Notes: generated by a model not told the origin, from the letters alone. DNA of 33,214 bases from Candidatus Blackburnbacteria bacterium RIFCSPLOWO2_01_FULL_40_20 (GCA_001816475.1 MHCC01000003.1:1-33214), one strand, 5' to 3'; positions 1-9,610 are shown, counted from the stretch's first letter. A program made the numbers and translations.

Positions 1-105
1 GTTTGGAGTATAATCCATTCTCTAATACCACAAAACTCTACTGGTACTTGACTTCCATGTGCTAATTATCTAGTATCAGCAAGGACATACATTTTATCTA
101 GGATT

Positions 106-136
106 AACAACCTTTCGCGGGTTGTTTTTGTTTTAA
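106..136 (+). terminator. Putative intrinsic terminator of a gene upstream of greA
   Basis: AACAACC (106-112) / GGTTGTT (120-126) stem with 7-nt loop followed by TTTTTGTTTT. Confidence 0.6.
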
Positions 137-142
137 AGGAAA

Positions 143-619
143 ATGCTAAAAATCAACTATAATCAAAGAAAAAGGTTAACCCTGGAGGGCTTCGAGCAGC
201 TTAAAAAGGAGCTGGAGGAATTAAAAAACAAACGTCCAGGAATTGTGGACAGGCTTGCCAATGCTCGCTCGATGGGTGATTTATCTGAAAACAATGACTA
301 CCACAACGCTCTAGAAGCTTTGGAGTTTTTGGATAACAGAATTTCTGAGCTTGAGGAGGTTATAAAGACTGCTGAGGTTGTAAAGCAATCTTCAAGTAAT
401 AGTTCTGAGGTATCTTTAGGATCAAAAGTTAAAGTAGGTATTAACGGCAGGCAACATGTTTTCCATATTGTTGGAGAATGGGAGGCAGATCCTCAAGAAA
501 AGAAGATTTCTCACGAATCACCGTTGGGACGCGCGTTAGTTGGCAGAAAGGTTGGTCAAGAAGTTGAAGTTGAAGCTCCCGCAGGCAAGGTTGTTTACAA
601 GATCATTTCCATAGAATAA
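143..619 (+). CDS. greA: Transcription elongation factor GreA/GreB family
   Basis: N-terminal coiled coil 'LTLEGFEQLKKELEELKNKRPGIVDRLANARSMGDLSENNDYHNA' and C-terminal 'ISHESPLGRALVGRKVGQEVEVEAPAG'; SD-like AAAGGA upstream. Confidence 0.93.
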   Translation: MLKINYNQRKRLTLEGFEQLKKELEELKNKRPGIVDRLANARSMGDLSENNDYHNALEALEFLDNRISELEEVIKTAEVVKQSSSNSSEVSLGSKVKVGINGRQHVFHIVGEWEADPQEKKISHESPLGRALVGRKVGQEVEVEAPAGKVVYKIISIE

Positions 620-663
620 TTCTTCTGGCACTCAAGCACGATTCCTGTTAGAATTACTTCTAT

Positions 664-2247
664 ATGTTTTGGGCCGATAAAATAGCCAAAGAGATTATTC
701 AATCTGGGAAGTATCAACCCTATAGAGTTGATGATATGTTTACGCCTTCTGGGTTTGCTCATGTCGGATCGCTGCGTGGTCCGCTTGTGCACGACCTAAT
801 TACTAAAGCAATAAGGGACGCAGGTGAAAAACCTTTATATACATTTGTAATAAATGACTTTGACCCAATCGATGGTTTGCCTCAAGAACTACAAGAAAAA
901 TTTGAACAATATTTAGGTTTTCCTCTTTGCAATGCTCCATCACCTAATGGAAAGTTGGAGAGCTTTGCTGAGTTCTTTGCAAATGATTTTAAGAAAGTAT
1001 TGACTGACCTTGGGATGGAAGCAAAGTTTTTATCTTCATGGGATATGTATCACGAAGGGAAGTTTAATGAGGTGATTAAAGAAGCTTTGGATGGTACGGA
1101 CAAAATCAAAGCAATCTATAAGCGAGTAAGTGGTAGTAAAAAGGGAGACGAGAATTGGTATCCTTTCCAAGTTATTTGTCCAAACTGTGGAAAGCTCGGA
1201 ACGACACGAGTGGTTGGGTGGGATGGAAAAACCGTTGAATATGTTTGCGAACCAGAAATGGTAACTTGGGCTAAAGGTTGTGGCAATACAGGTAGAATAA
1301 GTCCCTTTGATGGAAATGGTAAACTTCTGTGGAAAGTTGATTGGCCTGCACACTGGAAGGTGTTGGGAATAACTATTGAAGGGGCAGGAAAAGATCATTC
1401 AACAGCTGGAGGTTCAAGGGACATTGCACGAGAGATTTGCAAGGAAGTCACAAACTACCCGGAACCTTACAATTTGCCATATGAGTTTTTTCTTTATGGA
1501 GGTAAAAAAATGTCGTCTTCCAAAGGCTTGGGTTTGAAGGCTCGAGATTTGATAAGCGTGCTTCCCCCGAACGTTGGCAGGTTTCTATTTTCAAAAACCG
1601 ACTATCGAGAAGCAATTGAGTTTGATCCTTCAGGGACTCTTGCAATTTCAAGCTTGTTTGACGAATATGATCGATCTTGGAATGCTTACGTCGAAGGATC
1701 TGACGAGACTTTATCGCGAACTTTTGAGTTTTCTCAAACAGGTGTGTTGCCTCCAAAAGAAAAAACTTTTATATCACGGTTTCGTGATGTTGTTAATTAC
1801 ATCCAACTTCCAAACATTGTTTTAGTAGACAAATTTAATGAACTAAAAGGCGAACTGCTTACTTCTTTTGAAAAGGAAATATTGGAAGAGAGGGAAAGAT
1901 ATGCACGTGTGTGGCTAAAAAATTATGCGCCCGAAGAGGTAAGTTTCCAAATGGCTCAAACACTACCTGACGTTGCAAAACATCTAACCGATTTACAAAA
2001 AAACTATCTCGTTCGAGTCGCTGAATTAATAAGAGAAGAAAATACTGCTGACGAATTGCAAATAAAATTATACAATTTGTCTAAAGAGTTGGAACTCGGA
2101 GCAAAGGAGGCATTTTCTGCAATTTATATAGCATTTACGGGACGCGAGTCAGGTCCAAAGGCAGCCTGGTTTTTGCTTCAATATCCCAAAGATGTGGTTG
2201 TCAAAAGATTGATGGAAGCAGCTGAGAGTAAGGAGGAAGTATTATGA
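664..2247 (+). CDS. lysS: Class I lysyl-tRNA synthetase
   Basis: HIGH-like 'SGFAHVGSLRG', 'KMSSSKG' motif, archaeal-type class I LysRS architecture. Confidence 0.92.
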   Translation: MFWADKIAKEIIQSGKYQPYRVDDMFTPSGFAHVGSLRGPLVHDLITKAIRDAGEKPLYTFVINDFDPIDGLPQELQEKFEQYLGFPLCNAPSPNGKLESFAEFFANDFKKVLTDLGMEAKFLSSWDMYHEGKFNEVIKEALDGTDKIKAIYKRVSGSKKGDENWYPFQVICPNCGKLGTTRVVGWDGKTVEYVCEPEMVTWAKGCGNTGRISPFDGNGKLLWKVDWPAHWKVLGITIEGAGKDHSTAGGSRDIAREICKEVTNYPEPYNLPYEFFLYGGKKMSSSKGLGLKARDLISVLPPNVGRFLFSKTDYREAIEFDPSGTLAISSLFDEYDRSWNAYVEGSDETLSRTFEFSQTGVLPPKEKTFISRFRDVVNYIQLPNIVLVDKFNELKGELLTSFEKEILEERERYARVWLKNYAPEEVSFQMAQTLPDVAKHLTDLQKNYLVRVAELIREENTADELQIKLYNLSKELELGAKEAFSAIYIAFTGRESGPKAAWFLLQYPKDVVVKRLMEAAESKEEVL

Positions 2248-2843
2248 CACGAGACGAGGCTCTAAAATTGTTACACGAACATATGCAGTCTCCAAATCTT
2301 CGCAAGCATTGTTATGCAACAGAAGCTGTAATGAGGGCTTTGGCCAAACGTTTAGGTGGTGACCCAGAAACCTGGGGAATTGCTGGATTGGTGCATGACG
2401 CGGATTACGAAGAGTTCAAGGACAAACCCCAAGAACATACAAAAATGGCTGCAAAATGGTTACAGGAAGCGGGTGTGAGTGAGGAAATTATAAATGCAAT
2501 ATTAGCCCACGGTTGGGGATATATTGAGGGTAATCCTGAGCCGAAAACCAAAATGGAATGGGCTTTATATTGTTGTGATGAGTTGACGGGATTTATTGTT
2601 GCAGTTGCGCTGGTGCGCCCCGACCCCCCTTCGCCTTTGGCTTCGGAGGGGCAAGGAAAAAGCAAGTTGCAAATGGTTACAGTAAAAGCTGTTATGAAAA
2701 AGTGGGGTGAAAAAAGTTTTGCTGCTGGTGTGACCCGTGGACAAATTGAAGAATGTGATACTCGCCTGGGAATTCCTTTGCCGGAATTTATTGCAGTTGC
2801 ACTTGGGGCGATGCAAGAAAGGTCAGATGATTTAGGCTTGTAG
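2244..2843 (+). CDS. HD-domain hydrolase (phosphohydrolase-like)
   Basis: 'LRKHCYATEAVMRALAKRLGG...WGIAGLVHDADYEEFKDKPQEHTKMAAKWL...ILAHGW' HD pattern; ATGA overlap with lysS stop. Confidence 0.85.
   Translation: MTRDEALKLLHEHMQSPNLRKHCYATEAVMRALAKRLGGDPETWGIAGLVHDADYEEFKDKPQEHTKMAAKWLQEAGVSEEIINAILAHGWGYIEGNPEPKTKMEWALYCCDELTGFIVAVALVRPDPPSPLASEGQGKSKLQMVTVKAVMKKWGEKSFAAGVTRGQIEECDTRLGIPLPEFIAVALGAMQERSDDLGL
2624..2656. repeat. GC-rich palindromic element inside HD-hydrolase CDS
   Basis: CCCCCCTTCGCCTTTGGCTTCGGAGGGGCAAGG; resembles the element in tgt (24663-24694); encodes an extra PPSPLASEGQG stretch. Confidence 0.6.
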
Positions 2844-2889
2844 GCTTTGCCATCCAGGACCTGATCCGGGATCTATATGAATTTTATAG

Positions 2890-2909
2890 ATTCCGGCATC
2901 CGCCGGAAT
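2890..2909. repeat. Intergenic REP-like palindrome (ATTCCGGC-ATCC-GCCGGAAT)
   Basis: Perfect 8-bp stem with 4-nt loop, followed by GACAG; typical of dispersed 'ATTCCGGC..GCCGGAATGACA' repeats. Confidence 0.7.
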
Positions 2910-2927
2910 GACAGTAGAAAAAGGTAT

Positions 2928-4244
2928 ATGTCTCCAAAAAGAAAATTTTCTCACTTTAATTTAGATAATGGAATTGAAGTTGTTGTATATCCGATTAAGG
3001 AGGTAGAAGCTGTTTCTATTCAAGTAGCGATGTTGGCGGGGAGTTCTAGCGAGGACGAAGATAAAGTTGGAACACTCCATTTTTTAGAACACCTTCTTTT
3101 TCAAGGCAGTAAAAAATATCCGACTCAAATGGATGTTGCGCTAAATTTTGAGGAAATAGGTGCCTCACACGACGCATCGGTTAGTGCGCTTGATACAAAG
3201 TTTTGGTTTTTTGCTCCAGACTCAAAAGTAAAAGAAGCACTCGAAAATGCATATGAGATGATCTCGAATCCTATATTTCCCGACCGTGCTATTGAAAACA
3301 GTAGGCAAGTAATATTGACAGAACAACAAGATTTTTGGGATATTCCTGAAAATCAATTTAGGAACGGGTATATAAAAGCAAGATGGGGAGAAAAACATCC
3401 TTACACTCGTGTTGGGTTTGGAGAAAAAAATGTAGTTGCTGCCCTTGATAAAGAAAAAATTTGGGAAACTTACAACAGATATTTTATCCCACCCAATTTT
3501 AAAATCGCAATCGCTGGAAATATAGACGAGGAGATGGCCCAAAATTTACTAAATAATACGTTTGGGTCTTGGAAAAAGGATGGAAAAGTAATTAAAGATA
3601 ATGACTTAAGATTAGAAAAAATCAATCCTACTTATTATATTTTTAATCAGCCTCGCAAGCAGGTAAATATTGGTATTTCGTTTAGTATGAAAGGGCAAAA
3701 AGATTACGACATAAAGAAACTCCTGTCTTTAGGCGTTTTAAGTTTCTTGGTTGGGGGAGGATTTACATCAGTTCTTTATCAACGTTTGAGAGAGGAATTG
3801 GGACTGGTTTACTCTATTTGGACGGTTCGCTCGATTTGGCCATATGTTGGAAGTTTTGACGTTGTGGGTAAAACGAGTACAGAAAATTTAAAAGTAAGCA
3901 TGGATGAAATATTTAATACGCTGGACGGTATAAAGAAAAATGGATTTAAAGAAAGTGATTTCAGGCGGGCAATCAATTATTTAAACATGAACTCCAAGAT
4001 GCATTTTTCGGATCCTAGAAAAATTGCTGATTATTTCTTGGGACTTATGCTTGACGAGCTTGAGATGTACGTTCCCGAAGATTACATAAGGATTGCAAAT
4101 TCGATAAAGATTAGTGAGATTAACGAATTGGCTCAAGAAGTTTTTGATTTCAAGAGTATGGGCATGGGACTTATGGGTGACGAGAAATTAATTTTGGAGT
4201 CTGGAGTTAAAAATATTTACGGGCAATTAACCTCAATTCAATAA
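2928..4244 (+). CDS. M16 family zinc metallopeptidase
   Basis: 'HFLEHLLFQGSKKYPTQMDVA' HxxEH motif; start moved from 2877 to ATG 2928 because the listed N-terminus is the translated palindrome. Confidence 0.88.
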   Translation: MSPKRKFSHFNLDNGIEVVVYPIKEVEAVSIQVAMLAGSSSEDEDKVGTLHFLEHLLFQGSKKYPTQMDVALNFEEIGASHDASVSALDTKFWFFAPDSKVKEALENAYEMISNPIFPDRAIENSRQVILTEQQDFWDIPENQFRNGYIKARWGEKHPYTRVGFGEKNVVAALDKEKIWETYNRYFIPPNFKIAIAGNIDEEMAQNLLNNTFGSWKKDGKVIKDNDLRLEKINPTYYIFNQPRKQVNIGISFSMKGQKDYDIKKLLSLGVLSFLVGGGFTSVLYQRLREELGLVYSIWTVRSIWPYVGSFDVVGKTSTENLKVSMDEIFNTLDGIKKNGFKESDFRRAINYLNMNSKMHFSDPRKIADYFLGLMLDELEMYVPEDYIRIANSIKISEINELAQEVFDFKSMGMGLMGDEKLILESGVKNIYGQLTSIQ

Positions 4245-4247
4245 TTT

Positions 4248-4256
4248 TGGTATAAT
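4248..4256 (+). promoter_or_regulatory. Extended -10 promoter (TGGTATAAT) for serS
   Basis: TGnTATAAT exact match 47 nt upstream of serS ATG. Confidence 0.6.
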
Positions 4257-4302
4257 TGCGTAGTGCACGAAGCATATTACAAGCTTTGCTTATACTACGT
4301 CT

Positions 4303-5565
4303 ATGGTTGATATTCAGCTTATAAGAACAGATTCGGAAAAGGTTAAGATTGGTGTCCAAAAAAAGGGCTACGACGTGGGTATTGTTGATAAGGTTTTGGA
4401 ACTGGACGAAAAGAGGCTAGAGCTATTAAAAAAGGTTGAAGATTTAAGAAAAGAGCGAAATGAGCTTGGAGAGTTAGGTGCACAACGCACAAAAGAAGAT
4501 GAAGAAAGAGGAAAGAAGATTAAGGAAGAATTAAAATCTCTCGAGACCGAGATGGAAAGCGCAACCTCAGAGTTTAACCAAGTTCTTCAAGGTATTCCCA
4601 GTCTTCCATTTGATGATGTTCCGGAAGGAAAAAGCGAAAGTGAAAATAAGGTTTTAAGAACTGTGGGCGAGCCGACGAAATTTGATTTTGAACCATTAGA
4701 CCACGTTGAACTGGCAAAAAAGTTGGACATTATAGATTTTGAAGCTGGAGCAAAAGTAGCAGGGTCCGGTTTTTACTATTTAAAAAATGATGCGGTGTTG
4801 CTTGAGTTGGCCTTGGTTCAATACGGACTAAACTTTTTAGCAAAAAAGGGTTTTACTCCGACAATTACGCCTGACTTGGCAAAAGAAAAGTATTACTTGG
4901 GAACAGGCTATTTACCTCGAGGGCCTGAGGCACAAATTTACAAAGCTGAAGGGCTGGACTTGGGGCTAATCGCAACGGCCGAAGTTACTTTGGCAGGACT
5001 TCACGCCGACGAAACATTAAATGAAAAAGAATTACCTAAAAAATATGGTGGTTATTCCCATTGCTTTCGAATGGAGTCGGGGTCTTACGGTAAGTACTCA
5101 AAAGGACTTTATCGGGTTCATCAATTTACAAAAGTTGAGATGTTTGTCTACAGCAAGCCTGAGGGGTCGCAAGAGATGCATCAAGAATTATTAGGTCTTG
5201 AAGAAGAATTTTGGGAAAGTTTAGGAATTCCGTATCGTGTTGTTGAGATGTGTACTGGAGATTTAGGCGCGCAAGCGGCAAGAAAATACGACCTTGAAGC
5301 TTGGATGCCAGGGCGGGGTGATTGGGGCGAGGTGATCTCAGCTTCAAATACAACAGATTACCAAGCAAGAAATTTGAATATCAAGTTTAAGAGAGGAGGC
5401 AGAACAGAATTTGTCCATACATTAAACGGTACGCTTGTTGCAACCTCGCGTGGGATGATAGCTATCTTGGAAAATTACCAGCAAAAAGATGGAACTGTTA
5501 AGGTTCCTGAGATACTAGTTTCTTATGTGGGAAAAGATAAAATTGGAGGTGAAAGTACAAAATGA
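4303..5565 (+). CDS. serS: Seryl-tRNA synthetase
   Basis: N-terminal coiled coil, 'YSHCFRMESGSYGKYSKGLYRVHQFTKVEMF', class II motif 3 'LNGTLVATSRGMIAILENYQ'. Confidence 0.95.
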   Translation: MVDIQLIRTDSEKVKIGVQKKGYDVGIVDKVLELDEKRLELLKKVEDLRKERNELGELGAQRTKEDEERGKKIKEELKSLETEMESATSEFNQVLQGIPSLPFDDVPEGKSESENKVLRTVGEPTKFDFEPLDHVELAKKLDIIDFEAGAKVAGSGFYYLKNDAVLLELALVQYGLNFLAKKGFTPTITPDLAKEKYYLGTGYLPRGPEAQIYKAEGLDLGLIATAEVTLAGLHADETLNEKELPKKYGGYSHCFRMESGSYGKYSKGLYRVHQFTKVEMFVYSKPEGSQEMHQELLGLEEEFWESLGIPYRVVEMCTGDLGAQAARKYDLEAWMPGRGDWGEVISASNTTDYQARNLNIKFKRGGRTEFVHTLNGTLVATSRGMIAILENYQQKDGTVKVPEILVSYVGKDKIGGESTK

Positions 5566-5786
5566 TCAAGAAAATATTTTATTTGATTATAGCTTTGTTC
5601 GCTCTGTTCGTGGCCTGGATGAATTTAACACCAGGGCATTTTCAAGAAGGATGTTGCGGGATCAGTTATTCAACCGAAGAAGGGTGCAGAGTCCAAAATG
5701 TTATTTATTGCACGCCCCAAACTGGTTTAGGTAAACCGATGAACCAACTTGCGCTTAAACTGGCAATACTTGATTTTAATAGATGA
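5562..5786 (+). CDS. Small secreted/membrane-anchored Cys-containing protein, unknown function
   Basis: ATG overlaps serS stop (ATGA); N-terminal hydrophobic helix 'IFYLIIALFALFVAWM' then four Cys. Confidence 0.5.
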   Translation: MIKKIFYLIIALFALFVAWMNLTPGHFQEGCCGISYSTEEGCRVQNVIYCTPQTGLGKPMNQLALKLAILDFNR

Positions 5787-5792
5787 TTATTT

Positions 5793-7019
5793 TCATTTTA
5801 AGTACCTTTTACCTTTTAATCTGTCGGGCAAATACTCGATTTGCTCTTTTTTCTCACCCTTTGGACTGTGGGAGTAGTCGTAGCCCTTGCCGTACCCAAT
5901 TTCTTTCATCAACTTTGTTGGTGCATTAAGTATGTGCATCGGAATTGGCAAATTCCCAAATTCATGAACATCTTTAGCGGCTTCGCCGTAAGCAATATAA
6001 AGGGCGTTTGATTTTGGGGCTTTTGCTAAATAGGCTACAACTTCTGCCAAAATTACATTGCATTCCGGCACTCCGATTTTGTTACATGCCTCAAAAGCTG
6101 AATTAGCCAAAATCAAAGCTTGGGGGTCGGCAAGTCCGATATCTTCAGCGGAAGCACGAATCAACCTCCGCGCAATATATAAAGGATCTTGTCCGGCCTC
6201 GAGCATCCGTGCCAAATAATACAAAGCTGCGTCAGGATCAGAGCCCCGAATTGATTTATGAAGTGCTGAAATCGTGTTGTAGTATTCTTCGCCTTTTAAA
6301 TCAAACGACAAATATCTTTTTTGCAATGTTTGTTCTGCAATTGTTGAGGATACTTGCTTATTATTGCTAATTTGAGCTGCTATCTCCAAAGTGTTCAAGA
6401 GGGATCGGGCGTCGCCATTTGACGCGACCAACAAAAAGGATAATGCGTCATCGTCAACTTTTACCCCAAGTTCTTTAATTGCTTTTTCTGCAATTGCTTG
6501 CAAGTTTTCCTCGGTCAATTGCTTTAAGACCAACACCCGAGTTCTGGAAAGTAGTGGTCCAATTACTTCAAATGAAGGGTTTTCAGTCGTTGCACCAATA
6601 AAGACTAAACTTCCTTTTTCAACATGCGGAAGAAGTTTATCTTGTTGGGCTTTGTTAAAACGGTGTATTTCGTCGATAAAAATAATTGGAGGTTTGGCTA
6701 TGGTCGGTGAAATTTCACCAAATCCTAGTTGGGACGAAGTTGCTGTGTTTTTGGGAATAACCTTTTCAATATCTTTAGTTGAGGCATTCACTGCTGAAAA
6801 CTCGAAAAACGGGCTGCTAAGTTTACTCGCAATAAGTCTTGCCAAAGTTGTTTTTCCGGTTCCCGGAGGTCCCCAAAAAATTAGTGAAGGGAAAACGCCG
6901 GTTTCTTTTGCGTTGTCTAAAAGTTTTCTGACGATTCCATCCTTGCCAACAATATGTTCTTGTCCAACAAACGCGGGAAAGTCTTTTGGCCTCAATTTTT
7001 CAGCAAGTGGAGTTTGCAC
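5793..7019 (-). CDS. rarA: Replication-associated recombination protein A (RarA/MgsA, clamp-loader-like AAA+ ATPase)
   Basis: 'PLAEKLRPKDFPAFVGQEHIVG', Walker A 'WGPPGTGKTTLA', Walker B 'IIFIDEIHRFNKAQQD'; GTG start. Confidence 0.93.
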   Translation of the reverse strand: MQTPLAEKLRPKDFPAFVGQEHIVGKDGIVRKLLDNAKETGVFPSLIFWGPPGTGKTTLARLIASKLSSPFFEFSAVNASTKDIEKVIPKNTATSSQLGFGEISPTIAKPPIIFIDEIHRFNKAQQDKLLPHVEKGSLVFIGATTENPSFEVIGPLLSRTRVLVLKQLTEENLQAIAEKAIKELGVKVDDDALSFLLVASNGDARSLLNTLEIAAQISNNKQVSSTIAEQTLQKRYLSFDLKGEEYYNTISALHKSIRGSDPDAALYYLARMLEAGQDPLYIARRLIRASAEDIGLADPQALILANSAFEACNKIGVPECNVILAEVVAYLAKAPKSNALYIAYGEAAKDVHEFGNLPIPMHILNAPTKLMKEIGYGKGYDYSHSPKGEKKEQIEYLPDRLKGKRYLK

Positions 7020-7025
7020 ACATCT

Positions 7026-7031
7026 ATTCTA
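7026..7031 (-). promoter_or_regulatory. -10 box (TAGAAT) 6 nt before the rarA GTG start (leaderless candidate)
   Basis: Minus strand: TAGAAT-AGATGT-GTG. Confidence 0.5.
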
Positions 7032-7093
7032 CACCGAAAAAAGACCGAAAGAAAGACTTTACTTTACGGTTGGGGTTGGTCTATCATAACAGG

Positions 7094-8926
7094 GTGATCA
7101 AGAAAATCTTGCCACCACTAATCTACCGCGAACAATTTGCCCAAATATTTTTTACTATCCGGGAAGTGTTTGGGATACTTTGGAATATTAATCCACGGCT
7201 TACTATTTTAGTTTTAGCACTCAGTTCTTTTTTTGGTTTTTTGTCGCTCCCTATTTTTTATCTTGAGAAACTTATTTTAGACAAACTGGTTGGGAGTATT
7301 GGAACCTCAAATTGGCAAGCCGCAATCTATCCCCTTGCTCTTTTGATTGGAGCAAGGGCACTAGCAGAGACTATTAGAAATGTAATCGGAAGTATTCAGT
7401 CATATGCAAAGCAAGTAGCTTCTCGGGCGTTTAATATCCGAGTGGAGATAATGTTAGGTGAGAAGTTGGCTACTCTTGACGCACAAACTATTAACGATCC
7501 AACTTTTCAAGATCGGTACAACAAAATCGAGCGACAATCAGGAAACAGAGGATGGAGCTTGATTATGTCGTTGACAGACATCCCCGGATCTATATTAGGA
7601 CTAATTTCTTCAGCTGGAATTCTTTTGTTCTTGAGCCCACTAGTAGTTGTTCTGGCTGCGCTTGTAACTTTTCCGGTAATTTTAGTTGACAGAGACTACG
7701 TTAAAAAGGGATATGAACTAGATAGTAAGCAATCACTTCGTTATCGAATTTACGGGTGGCTTGCAAGCTACCTTCAAGAGACAAAAAGATATTGCGAATT
7801 AAGGATTCTTTCTCTTCAAGGTCACCTTGTAAATAGGATGAAAAATATTTCGAATGAATTTTTGGAAGAGGACAAAAATCTTAGAGCCAAAAGAGAAAAA
7901 TCCAGGATTTGGACATATTTTCCTTATTTGTTTTATTACGGCGGCACTAACATTTATTTTGCATTCCTAGTAATAACTACAAAGATTTCCGTTGGTTCAT
8001 ATCAAATGTTTTTAAGAGCGTTGCTTTCTGTCGGACAAAACTTCAGTTCACTATTTAACTCTTTTTCGGAAATATATGAAAACTACGTTTACGTTGAGGA
8101 CATTCATTGGTTTATGAATCTTAAACCTCAAATGAATGTGAACGAAAATGGGGAAAAAGTAGAGAAGGTTGTTAACGGAATTGAATTTAAAGATGTGTGG
8201 TTTAAATACGCAGAAGATAAGGATTGGATATTGAAAGGCATAAATCTTAATCTAACGTTAGGTGAAAGGATAGCAGTAGTTGGAGAAAACGGCGCTGGAA
8301 AATCTACCTTGATAAAGCTTCTTACGCGTTTTTATGATCCTTCTGAAGGAGCTGTTGAGTTGGACGGCAAAGATGTTAGGTTGTTAAATTACGAGTATTA
8401 TCACAAACGGTTTGCAGTCCTATTCCAAGATTTTGAAACATATCCATTTTCAGTTATCGACACAATAGGCTTTGGAGACGTGGAGCGGATGAAAGACATT
8501 GAAGGTATTAAGGTTGCAGCTAAAAAAGCAGATATTGACGAATTTGTAGAAAGTTTGCCGCTAAAGTATGAAAATCCATTAAATCAACAATTTGACAAGG
8601 GTGTGCAACCTTCCGGAGGTCAGTGGCAGAGATTTGGGATAGCGAGAATGTTGTTTCGCGAAAAAGCTGATATTTTAGTGCTCGACGAGCCGACGTCAAA
8701 CGTTGATCCGGAGGCAGAAGAGAAAATTTTTAATGAACTCCTTAAAAAATCAAAGTCTAAAATTTTAATCTTTGTGTCCCAAAGATTTTCGACAGTCAGA
8801 CGAGCCGACAAAATTTTAGTTGTCGACAAGGGAAAGGTAATTGAGCAAGGGACACATGAGGAGTTAATGAAATTGGACGGAAAGTATACTAGGCTGTTTA
8901 AGCTTCAAGCAAAAGGATATGTTTAA
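7094..8926 (+). CDS. ABC transporter, fused permease and ATP-binding protein (exporter type)
   Basis: TM-rich N-terminus; Walker A 'VGENGAGKSTLIKLL', signature 'QPSGGQWQRFGIARMLF', Walker B 'ILVLDEPTSNVD'; start moved from 6986 to GTG 7094. Confidence 0.88.
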   Translation: MIKKILPPLIYREQFAQIFFTIREVFGILWNINPRLTILVLALSSFFGFLSLPIFYLEKLILDKLVGSIGTSNWQAAIYPLALLIGARALAETIRNVIGSIQSYAKQVASRAFNIRVEIMLGEKLATLDAQTINDPTFQDRYNKIERQSGNRGWSLIMSLTDIPGSILGLISSAGILLFLSPLVVVLAALVTFPVILVDRDYVKKGYELDSKQSLRYRIYGWLASYLQETKRYCELRILSLQGHLVNRMKNISNEFLEEDKNLRAKREKSRIWTYFPYLFYYGGTNIYFAFLVITTKISVGSYQMFLRALLSVGQNFSSLFNSFSEIYENYVYVEDIHWFMNLKPQMNVNENGEKVEKVVNGIEFKDVWFKYAEDKDWILKGINLNLTLGERIAVVGENGAGKSTLIKLLTRFYDPSEGAVELDGKDVRLLNYEYYHKRFAVLFQDFETYPFSVIDTIGFGDVERMKDIEGIKVAAKKADIDEFVESLPLKYENPLNQQFDKGVQPSGGQWQRFGIARMLFREKADILVLDEPTSNVDPEAEEKIFNELLKKSKSKILIFVSQRFSTVRRADKILVVDKGKVIEQGTHEELMKLDGKYTRLFKLQAKGYV

Positions 8927-9548
8927 ACTTATAAAAATATTAGAGGAAGTTGAGTCTCCATACAACGGCAAAATTCAAGTTGTCCAAACCTTTGAAGGAA
9001 GACGGATTTTGGTTGGTGGAGTAAGCCAAAGCGGATGGCTTGTTAAGAAGGTTTGGGAAACCGCCCTAAAAAGATTGAAGAAGGACAAAGCGGAAGCTGG
9101 GGAAATACTAATATTAGGGCTTGGAGGAGGGTCGATTACGGAGGTTGTTTCGGGCCTTTGGCCAAATGCCCAAATGACAGCAGTTGACATAGACTGTGAG
9201 ATGGTTAACATGGGAAAGAAGTATTTGGACCTTGATAAGGTAAAAAATTTAAGAATAGAAATAGAAGACGCAGAAAAATTTGTTAAAAGCACAAAGAAAA
9301 AATACGACTTTGTACTTATAGATTTGTACAAAGGGCCAAAAATGCCAGAACAATTCATGGGGAAAAAGTTTGTAGAGGCTTTTTACCAGTTGCTTGAAAA
9401 AAGTGGCGTTGCAGCGTTTAATCATTTGTTTACTCAAACGGAAAAAAATGACGCACTTTCTCTTGAAGGTAAATTACGCGAAAATTTTTCGTCAATTTTG
9501 CGCGTATATCCAGAAGCAAATGTTGTATATTTATGCTTCAAAGAATGA
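8919..9548 (+). CDS. Spermidine synthase-like SAM-dependent methyltransferase/aminopropyltransferase
   Basis: 'ILILGLGGGSITEVV...MTAVDIDCEMVNMGKKYL...FVLIDLYKG' Rossmann motifs. Confidence 0.75.
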   Translation: MFKLIKILEEVESPYNGKIQVVQTFEGRRILVGGVSQSGWLVKKVWETALKRLKKDKAEAGEILILGLGGGSITEVVSGLWPNAQMTAVDIDCEMVNMGKKYLDLDKVKNLRIEIEDAEKFVKSTKKKYDFVLIDLYKGPKMPEQFMGKKFVEAFYQLLEKSGVAAFNHLFTQTEKNDALSLEGKLRENFSSILRVYPEANVVYLCFKE

Positions 9549-9610
9549 GTTTTTTGGTAGGATCTTTATAATACAAAGTGGTACAAAGATTATCAGAATG
9601 GATCTGCGAG

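Noticed and set aside
1-105. Left-edge sequence as a tRNA or coding end
   Set aside because: No cloverleaf or long open frame could be supported; only a TATAAT-like box near position 10.
1036-1756. Minus-strand ORFs within lysS
   Set aside because: Antisense shadows of a conserved gene.
6391-7089. 232-aa plus-strand ORF opposite rarA
   Set aside because: Antisense to a confidently identified rarA; composition is a mirror of the coding strand.
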